Shown here piece by piece: positions 52,781 through 61,707 of a stretch of 64,000 bases of DNA. The position numbers and the translations under genes are program-made. The stretch lies in assembly GCF_945952405.1 (NCBI RefSeq), contig NZ_CAMFIA010000001.1:186001-250000 (forward strand), written 5' to 3'. The notes below the pieces were generated by a model. The model had not been told where the DNA came from. It saw nothing but the letters and a program-made list of their open reading frames with translations, and ran no database searches. Each line of letters begins with the position of its first letter. The first letter of the stretch is position 1. Source of the DNA: an uncultured Stenotrophomonas sp. GTDB lineage: Bacteria > Pseudomonadota > Gammaproteobacteria > Xanthomonadales > Xanthomonadaceae.

Positions 52781-54973
52781 TCAGAATTTCCAGCGCAGGC
52801 TGGCCGAGACGAAACGCGGTTCGCCGTAGTTGTTGTAGTCCAGGTTCGCCCAGTAGGTCTTGTCCAGCGCGTTGCGCACGCTCAGCGTCGCGGTCCAGTT
52901 GTCGCTGATGCGGTAGTTGGCGTTGAACTGCACCAGGGTGTACGCCGGCTGGTTCACCGTCACCGTGCCACCCAGCGGGTAGACGATGTTGTAGCCCTGC
53001 ACCTTGCTCTGCCACTGCACGCCACCGCCGATGCTCAGCCGCTCCAGCGCGCCGCGCAGCTGCAGCTGGGTATTGAGCTGCAGCAGGTCCTTGGGCGGGT
53101 TGGCATACAGCAGATCGGTGGCGGCGCGGGTGACCTTGACGTGGGTGTAGCCGGCATTGACCGTCCAGCCCGGCAGGATCTCGCCGTTGACGTCCATTTC
53201 CCAGCCGCGCGCCTTGGTGCCGTTGACGCCGATGTAGGCGGAGCTACCATCGCTCAGCGAGCCGTCCGGCACGCCCATGTCACGCACGGCGTAGTTGTCC
53301 TGCTTGGCCTCGAACAGCGCAGCATTGGCGGTCAGGCGGCCGTCGAGCCACTGCGTCTTGATGCCGGCTTCCAGGTTCGAGCCCTGCACCGGTGCCAGCA
53401 GGTTCTCGTTGCGGTCCTTGTAGTTCTGCGGGTTGAAGATCTCGGTGTAGCTGGCATAGGCCGACACGTTCGGGGTGATGTCGTAGACCAGGCCCACATA
53501 GGGGGTCACTTCATCGCTCACCTTGTACGCACCGCTGGTGCCGGTGTAGGCGCCGGCTGCATTGTACGAGCGGCTGAGGGTCTGCCAGCGGCTCAGGCGC
53601 GCACCGGCAATCAGCGACAGCGGGTCGGCCAGGCGCAGGCGGGTGGCCAGGTAGACGCCGCTCTGCGTGGTCTTGGCCACCCGGCGTGCGCCGGTGCGGC
53701 GGTAGCTCACCTCGGAGATGTCGCCGTTCCAGGTGTACACGTTGGGGATGTAGTAGCAGCGCTCGCTGCCGCAACGCGCCCAGTCGGTGGGGAAGTTCAG
53801 CGCCAGGGTATTGGTGGTGCCTTCCAGGTCCGACCACTGCGCGCCAAGGGTCACGTCATGATCGCGGCCGAACAGGTCGAAGCTGCCGCTCAGGTAGGCA
53901 TCGACGTTGCGCCGGGTGTCCTTGGAATCACCGGCCGCGGCGCGCAGGAAGATGCCCGCACCGGTGGCCGGGTCCGGATTGCCGGTGCCGTAGAGGCGAA
54001 CGTTCTGCACGTTGCCACGGGTGTAGGCGGTGTTGATCTTCAACAGCCAGTTGTCGCCGAAGCGCTGTTCCAGGTTGGCGAATGCGGTGTTGCTCTCGCG
54101 CTTCCAGTAACTCCACTTCGGCGACAGGTTGGTCGAGCGCGGCAGGTGCGCGAAGTTGCCCTGGCTGTCGAAGAACGGCACCGTGCCCCAGGTCGAACCG
54201 GTCGGATTGTTGTCCTGGCTCTGGTAACCGAGGGTGATGGTGGTGCTGTCGGTGACATCGCCTTCCAGCACCGCCATGCCGGCCATCTTGTTCTCGTCGT
54301 AGTGGTCGTAGTACAGGCCACGATCGGTGTAGGCGGCGACCACGCGGCTGCGGAAGCGGCCATCGGCGGTCAGCGGTGCGGTCACGTCGGCTTCCATGCG
54401 GCGGTAGTCCCAGCTGCCGGCGCTGACCGCGAACGATGCATCGAACTCCTTGCCCGGGCGCTTGCGCAGCAGGTTCACCGTGGCCGACGGTACGCCAGCG
54501 CCACTGAGCAGGCCGTTGGCACCGCGGATCACTTCGATGCGGTCATAGAAGGCGGTGTCGTATTCCTGGTTGGTCGAGCCGCTGTAGGTGGGGATGCCAT
54601 CGACCTGGAAGTCGGTGATGGCGAAGCCGCGTGCGTAGTACAGCGGGCGCTGGGTGTCATAGAAGGAGACACTGACGCCGGTCACGTTGCGCATCACGTC
54701 GTTGATGCTGAACAACGATTCGTCCTGCAGCCGCTGCAGGCTGATCGCCGTGGCCGACTGCGGGGTTTCCTGCAGGGTAATGGGCAGGCGGGTGGTGCTG
54801 GCCGGTGCGGCGGACTGTCCGGCACGCACGCTGACCCGGTCCAGGGTCTTGGCATCGGAGGCATCGGCGGCGGCTTCGGCGAATGCCGAAGGCACGACCA
54901 GGGCAAGGGAAGAGAGCAGGGCAGCCGGCAGCAGCGCACGGCGGGGCAGGCGGTTGGGCAGGGTCGGGGACAT
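52781..54973 (-). CDS. TonB-dependent siderophore receptor
   Basis: The protein has 730 residues with a signal peptide (about 1-30). A plug domain follows (about 45-160: TLQETPQSATAISLQRLQD, RGFAITDFQVDGIPTYSG, YDRIEVIRGANGLLSGAG) and then a 22-strand barrel ending in FVSASLRWKF, the terminal Phe needed by the Bam machinery. There is no N-terminal STN signalling domain, so no direct sigma/anti-sigma control. The plug and the phrase GLVYDITPNVSAYASYTEIF place it with FhuE/FpvA-type ferric siderophore receptors. The ATG at 54973 keeps the signal peptide. Confidence 0.9.
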   Translation of the reverse strand: MSPTLPNRLPRRALLPAALLSSLALVVPSAFAEAAADASDAKTLDRVSVRAGQSAAPASTTRLPITLQETPQSATAISLQRLQDESLFSINDVMRNVTGVSVSFYDTQRPLYYARGFAITDFQVDGIPTYSGSTNQEYDTAFYDRIEVIRGANGLLSGAGVPSATVNLLRKRPGKEFDASFAVSAGSWDYRRMEADVTAPLTADGRFRSRVVAAYTDRGLYYDHYDENKMAGMAVLEGDVTDSTTITLGYQSQDNNPTGSTWGTVPFFDSQGNFAHLPRSTNLSPKWSYWKRESNTAFANLEQRFGDNWLLKINTAYTRGNVQNVRLYGTGNPDPATGAGIFLRAAAGDSKDTRRNVDAYLSGSFDLFGRDHDVTLGAQWSDLEGTTNTLALNFPTDWARCGSERCYYIPNVYTWNGDISEVSYRRTGARRVAKTTQSGVYLATRLRLADPLSLIAGARLSRWQTLSRSYNAAGAYTGTSGAYKVSDEVTPYVGLVYDITPNVSAYASYTEIFNPQNYKDRNENLLAPVQGSNLEAGIKTQWLDGRLTANAALFEAKQDNYAVRDMGVPDGSLSDGSSAYIGVNGTKARGWEMDVNGEILPGWTVNAGYTHVKVTRAATDLLYANPPKDLLQLNTQLQLRGALERLSIGGGVQWQSKVQGYNIVYPLGGTVTVNQPAYTLVQFNANYRISDNWTATLSVRNALDKTYWANLDYNNYGEPRFVSASLRWKF

Positions 54974-55089
54974 GGTGGGCTCGAAGCGGGAAGGCGGGGA
55001 AGGGCGGCAACAGTCGTCCAGCACCCGGGGCGGCGGCTTCGGGCACATCAGGTCCATCTGGGAGCGGCGCGATCACTGCGAAGTGCGCA

Positions 55090-55108
55090 AATGTAAATAA
55101 TTCTTAAC
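55090..55108. promoter_or_regulatory. possible Fur box upstream of the TonB receptor
   Basis: The 19 bases from 55090 match the Fur consensus (GATAATGATAATCATTATC) at 11 of 19 positions. They are in the only AT-rich stretch of the 385-base gap, about 115 bases before the receptor start. The rest of the gap (55141-55267) holds palindromic repeats and no gene. Confidence 0.4.
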
Positions 55109-55141
55109 AACATTACAATTCGCGTCTCCGGGACGCCTCGT

Positions 55142-55267
55142 GGAGCCGCCCTCCTGCGCGGCGGCTCCGTTGTGGAGCCGAGCCCATGCTCGGCGGTCGG
55201 CAGAATCAGCCGAGCGCAGGCTCGGCTCTACAGGGGGGCGTGCAGCCGAGCGCAGGCTCGGCTCTAC
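55142..55267. repeat. cluster of four palindromes, SMAG type
   Basis: Four hairpins occur in a row: GGAGCCGCC / GGCGGCTCC (55142-55168), a GTGGAGCCGAG unit (55172-55195), and two identical 24-base units (55208-55231 and 55244-55267) ending in CTCTAC. The 24-base unit is also at 52685. They lie upstream of the TonB gene and downstream of mqo. Confidence 0.85.
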
Positions 55268-55358
55268 AGGAGGCGTGCGGCCGCGGCCATGCTGGGCCCT
55301 GAACGCGAACGGCCACCCGAAGGTGGCCGTCCGTCTGCATCGAAAGGACCCGGCGGGC

Positions 55359-57059
55359 TTACAGCGCCTGCAGTTCCTCGTTGGCGTTGCGCTTTTCCTT
55401 GGCCGGCGGCTTGACCGGTGCCGGAGCCGTCGCCGGTGCCGACGCCGCGGCATCCGCAGCCACCGGCACTTCCAGGTAGGGCAGGTGCAGGGTCTGGCTG
55501 GTCAGCGTACGGATCTCGTTCACCAGCGCGGCGCTGTCGTTGAGCTTGCGCCCATACGACGGCACGATCTCACGCAGGCGGGTTTCCCAGCCGGCCTTCA
55601 TCTGCTCCGGGAACGCCTTGGCCATCAGGTCCAGCATGATCGGCGGCGAGGTCGATGCACCCGGCGAGGCGCCAAGCAGGGCGGCGATGGTGTGGTCCTT
55701 GTCGGTCACGATCTCGGTACCGAACTGCAGCACCGGGCCCTTCAGCGGGTCACGCTTGATGATCTGCACGCGCTGGCCGGCGGTGACCAGCTTCCAGTCG
55801 CCCGGCTTGGCATTGGGGAAGTACTTGACCAGTTCGGCCTGGCGATCGGCATCGTTCAGGCGCGCCTGGCCCATCAGGTACTGCACCAGGTCCAGGTTGT
55901 CCTTGCCCACTTCCAGCATCGGGCCGACGTTGTTGTGGGTGACCGAGGAATACAGGTCCCACCACGAGCCATGCTTGAGGAATTTGGTGCTGTACAGCGC
56001 GAACGGCCCGAACAGGACCACCGGCTTGCCATCCAGCTTGCGCGCATCCAGGTGCGGCACCGACATCGGCGGCGAACCGGTCTCGGCCATGCCATACGCC
56101 TTCACGCCATGCCGCGAGGTCACGTCCTGGCCCTGGAAGGCGAGGAACTGGCCGCCCACCGGGAAGCCGGCGTAGTCCTTCGATTCCGGAATGCCCGACA
56201 TCTGCAGCAGCTTCAGCGCGGCGCCACCGGCGCCGATGAACACGAAGCGGGTGTGGGTGGTGGTCTCGGTGCCGGACTTGAGGTCCTTCACGGTGACGTT
56301 CCAGCTCTTGTCGGCGTTCTGCCGCAGCGCGCTCACTTCATGGTTGAGGTGCAGGCTGAAGTTCGGGCTGCGCTGCAGGCCGGTGGTCAGCTGGCGGGTG
56401 ATCACACCGAAGTTGACGTCGGTGCCGAGCGGCATCCAGGTGGCAGCGACCTTCTGCTTCGGGTCACGGCCTTCCATCAGCAACGGTGCCCACTGCTGGA
56501 TCTGCTTGGGATCCTCGGAGTACTGCATGCCATAGAACAGCGGATTCTTCACCAGCGCCTGCTGGCGCTTGTGCAGGTAGGCGATGTTGTCATCGCCCCA
56601 GACGAAGCTCATATGCGGGGTCGGGTTGATGAAGTCGCTCGGCTGGCTCAGCCGGCCTTCCTTCACCTGGTGCGACCAGAACTGGCGCGAGACCTCGAAC
56701 GATTCGGCGATGCCGACCGCGCGCTTGGTCTCGATGCTGCCGTCGGGCAGTTCCGGGGTGTAGTTCAGTTCGGCGAATGCCGAGTGGCCGGTACCGGCGT
56801 TGTTCCAGCCATCGGAGCTTTCACCGGCGACGCCATCGAGGCGTTCGTAGACCTGGATGTTCCAGTCCGGCTGCAGTTCCTGCAGGTAGGTGGCCAGGGT
56901 GATGCTCATGATGCCGGCGCCGACCAGGACAACATCGACGGGCTTGTCGTTGCTGGCGGCGGGCACCGAGCGCTGGGTCAGCGGCCAGTACAGGAACAGC
57001 GCGGCGGCCAGCAACAGCAGCACGAGCAGGGCGAGCAGGGCCTTGCCAAATTTCTTCAT
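55359..57059 (-). CDS. mqo: malate:quinone oxidoreductase, membrane-anchored
   Basis: The protein has 566 residues. The N-terminus adds a transmembrane helix (about 6-26) before the FAD motif [17 protein letters not shown]. Family segments include [37 protein letters not shown] and [16 protein letters not shown]. It oxidises malate to oxaloacetate and passes electrons to quinone, the citric-cycle step used by many pseudomonads and xanthomonads. The C-terminus carries an extra tail rich in Ala, Pro and Lys (about 530-566). The start at 57059 has a weak ribosome-binding site. Confidence 0.93.
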   Translation of the reverse strand: MKKFGKALLALLVLLLLAAALFLYWPLTQRSVPAASNDKPVDVVLVGAGIMSITLATYLQELQPDWNIQVYERLDGVAGESSDGWNNAGTGHSAFAELNYTPELPDGSIETKRAVGIAESFEVSRQFWSHQVKEGRLSQPSDFINPTPHMSFVWGDDNIAYLHKRQQALVKNPLFYGMQYSEDPKQIQQWAPLLMEGRDPKQKVAATWMPLGTDVNFGVITRQLTTGLQRSPNFSLHLNHEVSALRQNADKSWNVTVKDLKSGTETTTHTRFVFIGAGGAALKLLQMSGIPESKDYAGFPVGGQFLAFQGQDVTSRHGVKAYGMAETGSPPMSVPHLDARKLDGKPVVLFGPFALYSTKFLKHGSWWDLYSSVTHNNVGPMLEVGKDNLDLVQYLMGQARLNDADRQAELVKYFPNAKPGDWKLVTAGQRVQIIKRDPLKGPVLQFGTEIVTDKDHTIAALLGASPGASTSPPIMLDLMAKAFPEQMKAGWETRLREIVPSYGRKLNDSAALVNEIRTLTSQTLHLPYLEVPVAADAAASAPATAPAPVKPPAKEKRNANEELQAL

Positions 57060-57285
57060 GGGGGCGGGATCGTTGGCGGAGGGGAGGAGTTCAGGATGCG
57101 CATGGGGCAGGGAAAGGGCGTGAAGAAACAACGCCTTGCAACATCCATCCGCGATTCTAACCGGATCCGGTCCGTTTTTGATGCAACGCAGCATCCGGCC
57201 ATCGCGGTGCCGTCGGCGGCCGAGCCCGGCCCGGCCACCGCCGCTGCGGGGAACGCCAGGCGAATGCGCCCGGCGCCGCCTTCAA

Positions 57286-57753
57286 TCAGACCAGTTCAAG
57301 GATCTCGTCACCGGCCGGGTCGATCTCACCGGTCGGGCGCCAGCCCAGGCGCCGGTAGAAGCCATGCGAACGCGAGCGGGGATCGGCCGAGCAGGCCAGG
57401 AACAGGCGCTGGTGGCCGGCATCGCGGGTCAGGCTGACCACTTCCTGCAGCAGCTGGCGGCCGATGCCGCGGCCTTCGTAGTCCGGCAGCAGGGCCAGCA
57501 CCAGTACTTCGCCGCTGTCGCGGTCGGCGAAGCAGTACCCCACCATGCGCTCGCCTTCCCAGGCGATGCGGCCGATCGAATCCCCCTGGGCAATGCCGGC
57601 CGCCCAGCTTTCCCCGGTGATGCCCAGCTCCGCCAGCTGCGCGGCGCTGAAGGCATTCTCGCGGGTACGCCCGCGCAGGTCGATGCAGGCCTCGGCATCG
57701 GCGGGGCGGGCATCGCGAACGGCTACGGGCATGCGGGACATCCTTGCAGTCAT
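57286..57753 (-). CDS. GNAT acetyltransferase
   Basis: The protein has 155 residues. The acetyl-CoA motif is LALLPDYEGRGIGRQLLQEV (about residues 87-106), followed by LACSADPRSRSHGFYRRLGW. It is a single GNAT domain with no signal for substrate. The start could be the first Met or M5/M8 inside the first residues. It stands alone between mqo and the ArgP gene. Confidence 0.86.
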   Translation of the reverse strand: MTARMSRMPVAVRDARPADAEACIDLRGRTRENAFSAAQLAELGITGESWAAGIAQGDSIGRIAWEGERMVGYCFADRDSGEVLVLALLPDYEGRGIGRQLLQEVVSLTRDAGHQRLFLACSADPRSRSHGFYRRLGWRPTGEIDPAGDEILELV

Positions 57754-57772
57754 TGGCCACCCAGTATCCCGA

Positions 57773-57800
57773 AAAAAGGGGACGGAGGGGATTAAGTCGT
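57773..57800 (+). repeat. 28-base dispersed repeat, copy 1
   Basis: The 28 bases read AAAAAGGGGACGGAGG on to end in TTAAGTCGT. The same 28 bases occur on the other strand at 63534-63561 without a mismatch. It lies in the space upstream of the GNAT gene and downstream of the ArgP gene. Confidence 0.88.
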
Positions 57801-57819
57801 TATCTGCACCGCTTGCGGC

Positions 57820-58725
57820 TCAGCGTTTGCGCCGCACCAGCGACGAGGAGGCGTCCAGTACCGCGCGGGTCAACAGGGCCATCGTCTGCACGTCGCCCTT
57901 CCAGTGCTGCCAGTACAGCGGTACATCCTCCCAGGCGCGCTGCCGTACGTAGACCAGGCGGCCGGCGTCCAGGTGGCGCTTGACCAGCGGCAACGGGTTC
58001 ATGGTCCAGCCCATGCCGCCCAGGTTGGCCTGCACGAAGGCGCGGGTGGACGGAATCCACCAGGTCGGTGCGGTGCTGGGCAGGTCGTCGCCGGCCATGC
58101 GCCGGGCGAAGCGCGACTGCATCTCGTCCTTGCGGTTGAACACCAGCACGGGGGCCTGCGCCAGCGCCTGCGCGGTCACGCCCTTGGCAAAATGGCGTTC
58201 GCGGAACTCGGGCGTGCAGGTCGCCGCGTAGCGGATGCTGCCCAGTGCATGGATCTGGCAGCCCTGCACCGGCTCGTCCAGCGTGGTCACCGCGCCCAGC
58301 ACCGTGCCCTGGCGCAGCAGTTCCACGGTGTGGTCCTGGTCCTCCACGCGCAGGTCCAGGGTGGTGCCGGTGCTCTGCGCGAACTGCGAGGCGGCCTGCG
58401 GAAACCATGTTTCCAGGCTGTCGTGGTTCACCGCGACCGGGATGCTGGCCTGCGGCAGGTCTTCGTCGGCCAGGCCCATCCGGTGCAGTGCGTCGTGCTC
58501 GAGCAGCGCGGTCTGCTCGGCCAGCTGCACCAGCACCTGGCCCTCGGCGGTGGCCGTGGCCGGCGTGCCGCGCTTGACCAGCAGGCGGCCGACCCGGTCC
58601 TCCAGCGCCTTGACCCGCTGCGAGATGGCCGAAGGGGTGACATTCAGCGATTGCGCGGCGCGGTCGAAGCTGCCTTCGCGGATCACCGCCGCCAGGGCGC
58701 GCAGCTGGGCATGGTCGATACGCAT
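57820..58725 (-). CDS. argP: LysR-family regulator ArgP/LysG
   Basis: The protein has 301 residues. The start MRIDHAQLRALAAVIREGSF, then AAQSLNVTPSAISQRVKALE, is the ArgP/LysG type, which differs from usual LysR starts. It is divergent from the LysE/ArgO exporter gene at 58863, the classical arrangement. The protein activates the exporter in response to basic amino acids. Length and domains are complete. Confidence 0.9.
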   Translation of the reverse strand: MRIDHAQLRALAAVIREGSFDRAAQSLNVTPSAISQRVKALEDRVGRLLVKRGTPATATAEGQVLVQLAEQTALLEHDALHRMGLADEDLPQASIPVAVNHDSLETWFPQAASQFAQSTGTTLDLRVEDQDHTVELLRQGTVLGAVTTLDEPVQGCQIHALGSIRYAATCTPEFRERHFAKGVTAQALAQAPVLVFNRKDEMQSRFARRMAGDDLPSTAPTWWIPSTRAFVQANLGGMGWTMNPLPLVKRHLDAGRLVYVRQRAWEDVPLYWQHWKGDVQTMALLTRAVLDASSSLVRRKR

Positions 58726-58862
58726 CGAATTAAGTTCCGCTAATGTTGGTTTAGGAAGTTTAGCTCGTCTTTTTCATGTTGCGGCGCGACAATGGCGCTC
58801 GTTCCGGTGCTGTCCGCCTTCGCGAGGCACCGTCCCCCCAGCAAGACAAGGCAGTGAATCCC

Positions 58863-59498
58863 ATGTTCTCGGTCATCTCCGCCAGCACCGGCCTCGGTGC
58901 CTGGTTCTCTGGTGCAGCTACCGGCATCGGCCTGTTCGCCGTGGTCGGGGCCCAGAGCGCCTTCATTCTGCGCCAGGGCATCCTGCGCAAGCACATCGTG
59001 CCGGTGGTGGCCACCTGTGCGGCCATCGATGCGATCTTCATCTTCGCCAGCGTGGCCGGCCTGCGCACGCTCACGTCGGCGCTGCCGTGGCTGACCACGG
59101 CCGTGCTGTGGACCGGCGTCGCCTTCCTGGCCTGGTATGCGATGAAGTCGGCACGCCGCGCGATTGCCGGTGGCGGTGGCATGGGCGAGGCCGACAGCGA
59201 TGACGGCAGCCGCCGTGCGGTGCTGATGGCCGCGGTCGGCTTCTCGCTGATCAACCCGCACTTCTGGCTGGACATGATGGTGATCGGTTCGATCGCCGAG
59301 AACTTCGGCAACGCGCGCATGGCCTTCGCGGCCGGCGTGGTTACCGCCAGCTGCCTGTGGCTGACCGCGCAGGGGCTCGGTGCGCGCCTGCTGGCGCCGC
59401 TGTTCACCAAGCCCAGCACCTGGCGTGTGCTCGACGGCACCATCGCCGTGATCCTCAGCATCCTGGCCCTCATGTTGGCGGTGCGCGGGGTCCACTGA
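58863..59498 (+). CDS. argO: LysE/ArgO family basic amino acid exporter
   Basis: The protein has 211 residues with six hydrophobic segments. The motif GLFAVVGAQSAFILRQGILR (about 20-39) is diagnostic of LysE/ArgO, and SLINPHFWLDMMVIG is the second family motif. It exports arginine or lysine when they build up. The ATG at 58863 gives the family's start; the frame upstream is not coding. The ArgP-type regulator is divergent, 137 bases away. Confidence 0.92.
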   Translation: MFSVISASTGLGAWFSGAATGIGLFAVVGAQSAFILRQGILRKHIVPVVATCAAIDAIFIFASVAGLRTLTSALPWLTTAVLWTGVAFLAWYAMKSARRAIAGGGGMGEADSDDGSRRAVLMAAVGFSLINPHFWLDMMVIGSIAENFGNARMAFAAGVVTASCLWLTAQGLGARLLAPLFTKPSTWRVLDGTIAVILSILALMLAVRGVH

Positions 59499-59551
59499 CC
59501 CGGCTCACGCCCCCCGAACCCACGTCCTGACTCTCTCTCCAAGGTAGTGGT

Positions 59552-59585
59552 AACGACGGCACCGGCAACGGTGCCGTCGTTTTTT
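59552..59585 (+). terminator. rho-independent terminator after argO
   Basis: A perfect 13-bp stem AACGACGGCACCG / CGGTGCCGTCGTT (59552-59564 and 59569-59581) with loop GCAA is followed by TTTT. It lies 53 bases after the argO stop. Confidence 0.93.
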
Positions 59586-59661
59586 CCGGCGCTGGCGGGC
59601 GGCGCGCGGCCTGCCTAGAATCGGCGGCCAGGACAGGGTGTCCGTGCGAATCGGGGGAAGG

Positions 59662-61650
59662 ATGCGGAGGATGATTCTGGCGGCCGTGCTGGCCGTCTTC
59701 GGGGGCGTTGCCACAGCCAGCGCGGGTGAAGTGGACCTGACGCAGTACCTGCGTCGCGAGACCTTCACCGATATCAAGATTTCACCCTCAGGCGAATACG
59801 TGGCGGCGACCGTGCCGATGGAGGACTTCACCGCCATCGCGGTGCTGCGGCTGAAGGACAAGCAGATGGTCGGCAGCTTCCGGCCTCCCCGGCGCAACCA
59901 CGCGCATGCATTCGACTGGGTCAGCAACGAGCGCCTGCTGATCGGCCTGGCCCAGAAGTGGGGCTCGCTGGACCAGCCCCAGCTTACCGGCGAGCTCTAC
60001 GCGATCGATGCCAACGGCGGCCGCGGTGAACTGCTGGTGGGGTATCGGGTGGAGGGCAATGGCCCGGGAACCCGCATCCAGCCGAAGAAGGTGGAGGCGG
60101 TGGCTGCGTTCCTGGCCGATGACCTGCCCGGCGACGAACGCGAGGTGCTGGTGACGGTCTGGCCATTCTCGGAGGATCCGTACACCCGCGTCGAGCGCAT
60201 GGATGTCACCAGCGGGCGACGCTGGCGGGTGGTCGGGTCGCCGGTCCGGCGTGGCGAGTTCACCACTGACGCGCAGGGTGAAGTGCGTTTCGTGCACGGC
60301 GCCGGCAGCGACAACATCAACAAGCTGTACTACCGCGAGCGCAAGGGCGAGAGCTGGAAGCTGGTCAACGATGAGCAGGTGAGCAAGCGCATCGAGACCG
60401 CGGTGGGGTTCGCCGCGGACGGCAACCTGGCCTACCTGCAGGTACAGCAGGCGCAGGGGCCCGATGCCATCGTCAGCTGGAACCCGCAGACCAGCGAACG
60501 GCGTACCGTACTGCGTGACGAGGTGGTCGATCCGTACCGGATCATCCATCGCCCGGGCAGCCGCGAGCCGGTGGGCGCGCTGTACCTGGGGGACACGCCA
60601 CGGACCCGCTTCTTCGATGAAGGCTCGGCTGACGCACGCCTGTACCGCAGCCTGGAGGCGGCCCTGGGCGGACCGGTCTACATCACCTCCAGCACCCGCG
60701 ATGGCCGCCTCGTGCTGGTTGAAGCCTGGTCGGGCGTGAATCCTGGCGATTTCTACGTGTATGACACGGTGGCGCGCAAGGCCGAGCACCTGATCAGCCG
60801 CAGCGAATGGATCAGCGTGGATCGCAGCGCCAGCGTACGGCCGATCACGCTGAAGGCGCGCGACGGGCTGCAGCTGCATGGCTTCCTGACCCTGCCTGCC
60901 GCCAGCGACGGGCGCAACCTGCCCATGGTGGTGATGCCGCATGGCGGGCCGTTCGACGTCTTCGATTCCGGTCAGTACAGCCGTGAGACACAGTTGCTGG
61001 CCGCCGCGGGCTACGCCGTGCTGCAGGTCAATTTCCGCGGTTCCGGCAATTACGGTCGCGCCCACGCACAGGCCGGTGCCCAGCAATGGGGAGTCGCGAT
61101 GCAGGACGATGTCACCGATGCCACGCGCTGGGCGATCAGCGAAGGCATCGCCGATGAGCGGCGCATGTGTATCTATGGCGCCAGCTATGGTGCCTACTCG
61201 GCGATGATGGGGGCCGCCCGCGAGCCGGGTCTGTACCAGTGCGCGGCCGGATATGTCGGCGTCTACGACTTGCCGATGATGTACACCCGGGGTGACGTCC
61301 AGGACCGCGATTCGGGGCTGAGCTACCTGCGCGAATGGCTCGGTGATCCGGCCACGCTGGGCGCGGTCTCGCCGGTGAACCTGGCCGCGCGGATCAAGGT
61401 GCCGGTGTTCCTCGCCGCCGGTGGCGAAGACCGCCGCGCGCCGATCCAGCATACCGAGCGCATGGAAGCGGCGCTCAAGCGCGCCGGCACACCGGTGGAA
61501 AGCCTGTACTACAAGACCGAAGGCCACGGTTTCTACACCGAAGCCCATCGCAGCGAGTACTACGGCAGGCTGCTGGCCTTCCTGGCCCGCAGCCTGGGCG
61601 GCAGGACCGCGGCCATCGAGCCCGTCGCCGGCAAGGGCAAGGCGCCGTGA
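59662..61650 (+). CDS. S9-family (prolyl oligopeptidase-type) peptidase
   Basis: The protein has 662 residues with a signal peptide (about 1-21), so it is periplasmic. A beta-propeller-like region (about 25-390) is followed by an alpha/beta-hydrolase domain with the Ser nucleophile in YGASYGAYSAMM, an Asp in AAGGEDRRAPI and the His in TEGHGFYTE. This is the dipeptidyl/acylaminoacyl peptidase group. The ATG at 59662 has GGGGGAAG upstream. With the POT and OPT transporters next to it, it suggests peptide use. Confidence 0.9.
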   Translation: MRRMILAAVLAVFGGVATASAGEVDLTQYLRRETFTDIKISPSGEYVAATVPMEDFTAIAVLRLKDKQMVGSFRPPRRNHAHAFDWVSNERLLIGLAQKWGSLDQPQLTGELYAIDANGGRGELLVGYRVEGNGPGTRIQPKKVEAVAAFLADDLPGDEREVLVTVWPFSEDPYTRVERMDVTSGRRWRVVGSPVRRGEFTTDAQGEVRFVHGAGSDNINKLYYRERKGESWKLVNDEQVSKRIETAVGFAADGNLAYLQVQQAQGPDAIVSWNPQTSERRTVLRDEVVDPYRIIHRPGSREPVGALYLGDTPRTRFFDEGSADARLYRSLEAALGGPVYITSSTRDGRLVLVEAWSGVNPGDFYVYDTVARKAEHLISRSEWISVDRSASVRPITLKARDGLQLHGFLTLPAASDGRNLPMVVMPHGGPFDVFDSGQYSRETQLLAAAGYAVLQVNFRGSGNYGRAHAQAGAQQWGVAMQDDVTDATRWAISEGIADERRMCIYGASYGAYSAMMGAAREPGLYQCAAGYVGVYDLPMMYTRGDVQDRDSGLSYLREWLGDPATLGAVSPVNLAARIKVPVFLAAGGEDRRAPIQHTERMEAALKRAGTPVESLYYKTEGHGFYTEAHRSEYYGRLLAFLARSLGGRTAAIEPVAGKGKAP

Positions 61651-61658
61651 TGCAACGC

Positions 61659-61683
61659 GGCGGCGGATACGGGATCCGCCGCC
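61659..61683. terminator. bidirectional hairpin between convergent genes
   Basis: A perfect 10-bp stem GGCGGCGGAT / ATCCGCCGCC with a 5-base loop stands between the peptidase stop and the convergent transporter stop. No T-run follows on either side, so termination is likely but not classic. Confidence 0.5.
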
Positions 61684-61707
61684 GTGGGTTGACCGGTGCC
61701 CGGCGGC

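Noticed and set aside
55140-57437. Plus-strand open frame of 765 codons over mqo
   Set aside because: It is a shadow of mqo, composed largely of His, Gln and Arg codons, and starts inside palindromic repeats.
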